Shown here: piece by piece, positions 59,181-64,000 of the stretch
Layout: every line of letters starts with the position of its first letter
Numbering within the stretch: position 1 is the first letter of the stretch
Origin: Macrotrachela quadricornifera
Taxonomy: Eukaryota; Rotifera; Eurotatoria; Philodinida; Philodinidae
Direction: 5' to 3'
NCBI GenBank assembly: GCA_022393335.1
Contig: JAJEKB010020892.1
Span: 870,709 to 934,708, forward strand
Length of the DNA stretch: 64,000 nucleotides
The notes under the pieces: model-generated
The model's database searches: none
Seen by the model: only the letters and a program-made list of their open reading frames with translations
What the model was told of the DNA's origin: nothing
Translations under genes and position numbers: made by a program

Positions 59181-61782
59181 CGAGGGAACATTCCCAAGTG
59201 TGAGTCTCAGTTTTAAATGGGATATATACCAGTTTGTAGAGCTCGACGAGCTGATTCTTGTGGTATGTTTCGTTTTTGCCCATAGACCTTAAATGAGAAA
59301 ATTGGTAAGTTTTATTTGTACAGAATAACACTGGAAATATCGAACTTTTAAGCACAACATTCTCACAGAAAGGCAATTTTAAAAACTGTTCATTATACTT
59401 TGAGCCACTGATTCTCACATATCACACCCAAAACTATTTCAAGCAACGTTGCTTTTTATATTTTCAAGGTTATTTTTGTGCATGACAATATTATTTATAT
59501 GATACAATTTGACCAACTGAAGTTGCATAAGAAAGCTTTTTTTTACATTCCGAAGTGTAAACTTCATGATTTTCGTGTTTTGAGTTGCATAGACTATCAT
59601 ATTATCGTTTCATTGGTTTTATTCGGAAAATATATCAAGAACACAATCAATGAAAATGATACACGGTGAAAAAATGTTTGAAACACAATATTCGTTGACA
59701 ATGACTACAACAAATAAATGTACTCTGTTCACAATTATTATTTGAGCAACTGTGTGTATCAAAAGAAAAGCAGACTTCTATGACGCTCGAAAAATTCGAG
59801 TATTTTTTAGGAATATAGTCATAGGTTGACCATGCGTATGAAACCATTGATTTAAATAAAGAAGAACTCAGTTGATTATGAACCAGACTTTGTAGTTTGA
59901 TTATAATATCACGACTTCTTAGGTCAACATTTAATTCGTCTAGAGATACACGATGATATATTCTTTTTGTTAACACTTTCCATTGTCGAAAAAAATAAGT
60001 ATCACACGGTTGTTTAGTTGATGTTGCTCTTCTAGGTATCACTAATAATTTACATGACTGTCCTTTTGTCAGGTTATTCTCATATACAGTAATGTCAGCC
60101 CGCGGTGATCATTGAGTGACTATAAGAAAGAATCGATTGCTGACTACTTTATCAAGAACTTCTTTAATCCCGTATTCCACTAAGGATTTATTTAATTTGC
60201 CGGATGTACTACAACTAGTTACTATATTTGATGCTGAAAAGACCGCTCTTGTAATTGGAAACCTACCCGTAGGTTCCTGAAGACAGATAAAAACAGGACT
60301 GAGCAACTGACCAGCGGCACTAATGATCGGCATAACTGTATAGGAATGACTTATAGCATTCAAAGATTTTACAGATAGATAAGTTGCTTTCTCTCCTTCA
60401 TAAGATAATGTACGGTTCGAAGGCATTTCGTAATTAAAACCAGATTGATCAGCATTTAACACAAAATCAAGCTTATATTTTGGTATATGTTTGGTTGTCT
60501 CAGCGACAAAATCATCAGCAGTCTGTTTAATTATCGATTTATCAACAACTTCTCGATGAGAAATGAATTTCGTCACTTTTCTGGAAGATATACCGTTGCG
60601 TTTTTGAAATTGAGAAGTCAATAGTCACTTGCTTTAAAGTCATCTATATTTTCTATTTTTGCTTGGCATAGAGCCCATCGCTTCACATCAAGATCATGCA
60701 CAGGTAAATTGTTATTACGAGCAGAGCGAAATCTATTAAGTACAAAATGCTCCACACGCTCTAATTTTTGCCGGCGGTTTCCGTTACTTGCAACATATTT
60801 TCGAAATCGCTTTAATTGCATCGGATATGTTACTCGTCGAAAAGCATGCTATAGGGTTGTAAAACAAACACTTGGACGAGCAAAGTCGACAACCCTTTGC
60901 ACATATTCTAAACTGAACTGACGATTTTCGACTAATTGTTTGTTCTCCATCATCTTCGATTTCAACAGGATAGTTCGGGTCAAAATGATCGACATCAGAA
61001 ACTTCGAGAGAATCTTCTGTCTCTATTGTAAAACTGTTACTGTTGGAAAGGTTCTCTAATAGATCGAGCAGATTGATTGCGATCGATATCTCTTCTTCTG
61101 TGGTGCTTATCGAATGAACACTTGACCTTTCTAATGCTTTTTCATATAAATGTTTACATATGTTAACGACGTTCATCATAAAGAAATAAGTTTTGATGAA
61201 GTGAAATATGAGAGAATACCAATTAGAAGATCTATCATGGACTATTTTCCAAATGACGGATGTACATATATAGATTCGAAAGAAGGAGGACGAATTCACC
61301 CGAAAATGTTAGAAAGTCATAGAATTTTTTTGATAGCCGATAAGCATAGAATAGAAAGTGAAAAAACTAATTAGAATATACTAGAAAGAATGAGAAAATA
61401 AGGGATATGTATCATGAGTGCATAACAATACAATGAAAAGAACTATCGCTATCTTATTTGTTTAATATAGCATTACACTATCACGTACTAACAGTAATAA
61501 GTCATGAAGCACATTTGATTGAAGTGCACTCAAATATATTGCACGTGTTGTTGTCTATGTTAATACGACGATTTGAACTTCAAATAACCTTGATTTCTTG
61601 ATTTCCTAACAAATATCTTACTACTATCTAAGCAAGAAATTCACTATTAAAATCGATTGATTTTTCTCATTTGAGGTCTATGGGCAGAAACGGAACATTC
61701 CACAAGAATCAACTCATCGAGCTCTACAAACTGGTACATATCCCATTTAAAACTGAGACTCACACTTGGAAATGTTCCCTCG
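59181..61782 (-). mobile_element. DDE transposon with ~125-bp terminal inverted repeats, copy B
   Basis: CGAGGGAACATT at 59181 is matched by AATGTTCCCTCG ending at 61782; the arms run to about 59306 and from about 61662. TA dinucleotides flank both ends (59179-59180, 61783-61784), as for Tc1/mariner/pogo-type elements. The minus-strand transposase remnant is described in the next entry. At 2.6 kb it is full length or nearly so. Confidence 0.85.
59647..61190 (-). pseudogene. Transposase (CENP-B HTH, DDE core, Cys/His tail) of copy B
   Basis: From about 61180: NVVNICKHLYEKALE and an acidic region (FTIETEDSLEVSDVDHFD). A frame change follows at about 60800, leading to KRFRKYVASNGNRRQKLERV. After another 1-nt lesion near 60620 comes the HTH end TSQFQKRNGISSRKVTKFIS. 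The DDE domain starts at VLNADQSGFNYEMPSNRTLS, the first catalytic Asp being in NADQS, followed by SYTVMPIISAAGQLLSPVFI and CSTSGKLNKSLVEYG. At about 60107-60115, where the second Asp and a Trp are expected, it reads TQ then a TGA stop. PRRATSTKQPCDTYFFRQWK follows, and the protein ends with a Cys/His cluster (CFSFDTHSCSNNNCEQ, CCSHCQRILCFKHFF). The element cannot transpose with this copy. Confidence 0.8.
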
Positions 61783-61797
61783 TAAGTTAGGACATAA

Positions 61798-62250
61798 AGA
61801 AGAAATAATAGATTTTGTGTAGTTTTTGATGAAAAATTTTAACTTGTTATTCTTTTTTATTTTTATTATAATTTTTTGGAATTTTCGATCTTATACGATC
61901 ATTTTCAACGTACCACGACCTTTTCATACTAGATGTTACAAGACATAAAACAAAATAAAAATAATAACTAGACAATATAAACATGAGAAATTATAATTGA
62001 AATAACATTAACATTTAACATCATGATCAATTGTACATCATTATCTGGTGTTATCCAATATTTGAATGATGTTGATCAAATCCAATACCAATATACCTGT
62101 AATATACCACTCAAGATAGTATGAAAAGGTCGTGGTATGTTGAAAATGATCGTATAAGATCGAAAATTCCAAAAAATGATAATAAAAATAAAAAAGAATA
62201 AAAAGTTAAAATTCTTCATCAAAAACTACACAAAATCTATTATTTCTTCA
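61798..62250. repeat. Fold-back element next to copy B
   Basis: Left arm 61798-61935 and right arm 62116-62250 are nearly perfect inverted copies (ATAATAGATTTTGTGTAGTT and GATCTTATACGATCATTTTC). The loop is 180 bp. It lies 14 bp outside the right TA of the transposon, so it may be a second insertion or a recombinational product. Confidence 0.85.
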
Positions 62251-62645
62251 AAATTTATTATAAAATCTCGAGAATCTATAACTTTCATATAGGACATAAA
62301 GAGAATAATCCACTAGATGAGAAGAATCGAAAGGACAAAAGCCATGCGTACAGCGCATGCCAGCGAAAGCGTTACACCAAGTGCCCTTAAGTCTGAAACG
62401 GACATTAGTTACGGTAACAGTGTGAAGCAACCAAAACTTTATTGATTTCTTCTGATTGCTGCTATATTTTCATCATCATACTTTCTTTTTATTCCTTGAG
62501 GAGATTGCATCTTTCATCATAGCAACGAGAGTACAATGATATACTTACAAATAATTTTTATTCACGATTATTAAAAAAATCTCTTACAATTTCAGCTAGA
62601 AAATAGTAAAGTTTTTGGAATTAGAAAAAACCGGGCGCTGACAGA
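62251..62645. other. Spacer 3' of the PGRP gene
   Basis: It contains a 60-codon minus-strand ORF with several Cys (CNAFAGMRCTHGFC) in a locally GC-richer patch at 62330-62400; no family recognised. Confidence 0.35.
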
Positions 62646-63385
62646 TTATGGACAAAATTCTTCTGTGCCATTCGCCTGATTGCTATATTGAAGATTGGTA
62701 TCATTTTGAAAGTATTTCAAATAATATGTGTAAATATCTTTTGAACTTTTATGTCCGATCAATGTAAAATTTTTTATAATACTATTCTTTGCAATACCAC
62801 ATTGAATTAATGATTTAAATGTGTTCAAAGATTTTATGCTAGTATAATTGCCAAGAACGCAAATACCTTTTAGAAAACAAAAGAAAATGATTTAAAACCT
62901 CGAAAAGCTAACTTGGAAGGCAATAGGATACTTCAGCAATAAAATTCTCTTGAGCATGCACTTCAAAATTCATCTACGATTTTAATCACTCCTAACAAGA
63001 CTATGATAAGATTTAGATTAAGTAGACAAAACCCTAAGATCTATTGTACGATAGTTTAAGAAGATATTCTTACCTAATGACCTTGAATTATAAGTTTTAC
63101 AATGTGAACCAACATATCTCCATCCTCTACCTGTATAAATTTGTTGTTGATTACCATTATCACCACATAGGAGAAAATTGTAACTAATATCGGTCCAATT
63201 GAATGTATCCATTTCATTATCTTGAATTTCTTTTATGTCTGTAATACAATCGTGTTGACTTATATAGGAGTCAGAATCTGATAATTTATGTATAACAATA
63301 TGTGTAACCGGTAATGTTGTTAAATCATTACGATATGTATAAGGACGTGCGTTCCAGCTAGATCGATTTAATATTGTGGGACAAC
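62646..63385 (-). CDS. Peptidoglycan recognition protein (PGRP), 5' exon unresolved
   Basis: Two exons: 63385-63074 and 62866-62646, joined in phase (codon split G|GT) across a 207-nt intron, giving about 175 residues of a PGRP / type 2 amidase domain. Landmarks: CPTILNRSSWNARPY, LTTLPVTHIVIHK, CITDIKEIQ, WTDISYNFLLCGD, IYTGRGWRYVGSHCKTYNSR, LGICVLGNYTS, FKSLIQCGIAK, and FTLIGHKSSKDIYTYYL. The His in VIHK, the Tyr in SYNF and the His in IGHK remain. The Cys that completes the zinc site (normally in a CPG stretch just after) is absent, so it is probably a non-catalytic recognition protein in innate immunity. The first exon with a signal peptide must lie upstream (a good 3' splice site stands at 63386-63400) but was not identified; it may lie past the window end. 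Confidence 0.85.
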
Positions 63386-63400
63386 CTACAAGAAATAAAC

Positions 63401-64000
63401 ATCATATAGGTTTATTTCATACCTATTTAATAATGCATACAAATTTTTAGTATTTTTTTTTTTACTAAGAATAGTTTACCCTGAATATACCAAGTTTAAT
63501 TAATTTGTTAACTGCAACAGCAATTTTATGTGCTTTCACAAGATTGGTGAAATATGGAATTAGTGAATTGACTTTCCCTATCTGACATCAGAGCCAATGA
63601 CTTTAATTATCAATAAAGAAAGAATGAAATTAGTTCGTTTCAAGTCCAAAATACATATTCAGAGAAGTTGAAGAAAGGTTTCACATTTTACCATGTTAGG
63701 ACCTTTTCTAGTAAGGTTCTTTATTACATTCTCCTACAGAATAGAAGCTCACCTTATAAATAGAAGCCCAATCTGGAAGTTATAACTTTCCAGGCACATT
63801 AGAAACCGACTTTGTCCAAAATGAGCACAAGATAAAGTTTTAAAAATTGGATAAATAAACCCAATGCTTCTTACTATTTTATTGTATGTGTTAGTTTATA
63901 TGCCTAATTTTCTTTACGTTGCATATTTTTTTGGCAGCAAACAAATGAACATTTTTTAAATATTAACAAATTTTTATGCATATGGATTAAAAAAATATAA
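63401..64000. other. Upstream of the PGRP exons
   Basis: It should hold the PGRP signal-peptide exon and promoter if these lie in the window, but no convincing exon with a GT donor in phase 1 was found. AT-rich; no repeats recognised. Confidence 0.35.

Noticed and set aside
62248..62430. Cys-containing minus-strand ORF (CNAFAGMRCTHGFC)
   Set aside because: Too short and isolated, with its end in the fold-back arm; kept only as a remark.

Overview
The window is nuclear DNA of a small invertebrate and fits a bdelloid rotifer best (Adineta/Rotaria type). It is strongly AT-rich. Spliced genes have compact introns of about 50-60 nt, and most other genes are intronless. The gene families recognised (28-residue LRR genes with an F-box relative, a bdelloid-type GPCR, and an ionotropic glutamate receptor with a GYG pore motif) and the many decayed DNA transposons fit that group. 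The taxonomic call is inference, since no search was possible.

Layout. 0-10 kb: a TA-flanked fold-back MITE, a secreted S9 peptidase (-), a hAT transposase remnant (+), and an 11-exon otopetrin-family proton channel (-) whose second intron carries a fold-back element. 11.6-18.1 kb: a three-part protein (J-like region, ankyrin repeats, PARP-like ADP-ribosyltransferase fold) on +, a fold-back element 17 bp past its stop, a dead mariner, a dead piggyBac transposase, and a type II membrane glycosyltransferase (-). 20.6-23.3 kb: an ionotropic glutamate receptor on - broken by two frameshifts and one stop. 24-38 kb: mostly repeats, including a mariner remnant, tandem repeats, large nested inverted repeats, and a piggyBac-type MITE with TTAA flanks. 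An F-box exon sits at 26.8 kb. 38.3-40.2 kb: a leucine-rich-repeat gene on + made of twelve 84-nt exons separated by introns of exactly 59 nt (a 143-bp period), plus a final exon. 40-44 kb: fold-back elements and a second mariner-family remnant. 44.6 kb (-): a secreted protein of unknown function that looks bacterial-like. 49.0 kb (-): a cupin protein. 51.4-54.0 and 59.2-61.8 kb: two transposons with long terminal inverted repeats, each carrying a damaged CENP-B-type HTH/DDE transposase with a shared Cys/His-rich tail. 56.6 kb (+): a seven-transmembrane receptor whose reading frame passes straight through a 54-nt intron. 62.6-63.4 kb (-): a peptidoglycan recognition protein lacking the Cys zinc ligand, with its 5' exon unresolved.

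The genes do not form a pathway. Several are surface or secreted sensors or effectors: otopetrin, glutamate receptor, GPCR, PGRP and S9 peptidase. The LRR and ankyrin/ART proteins are intracellular types that often belong to expanded families. No RNA genes, CRISPR arrays or operons were found.

Exon models were built by hand from splice signals, phase continuity and family resemblance. Transposon boundaries come from matching inverted repeats by eye.
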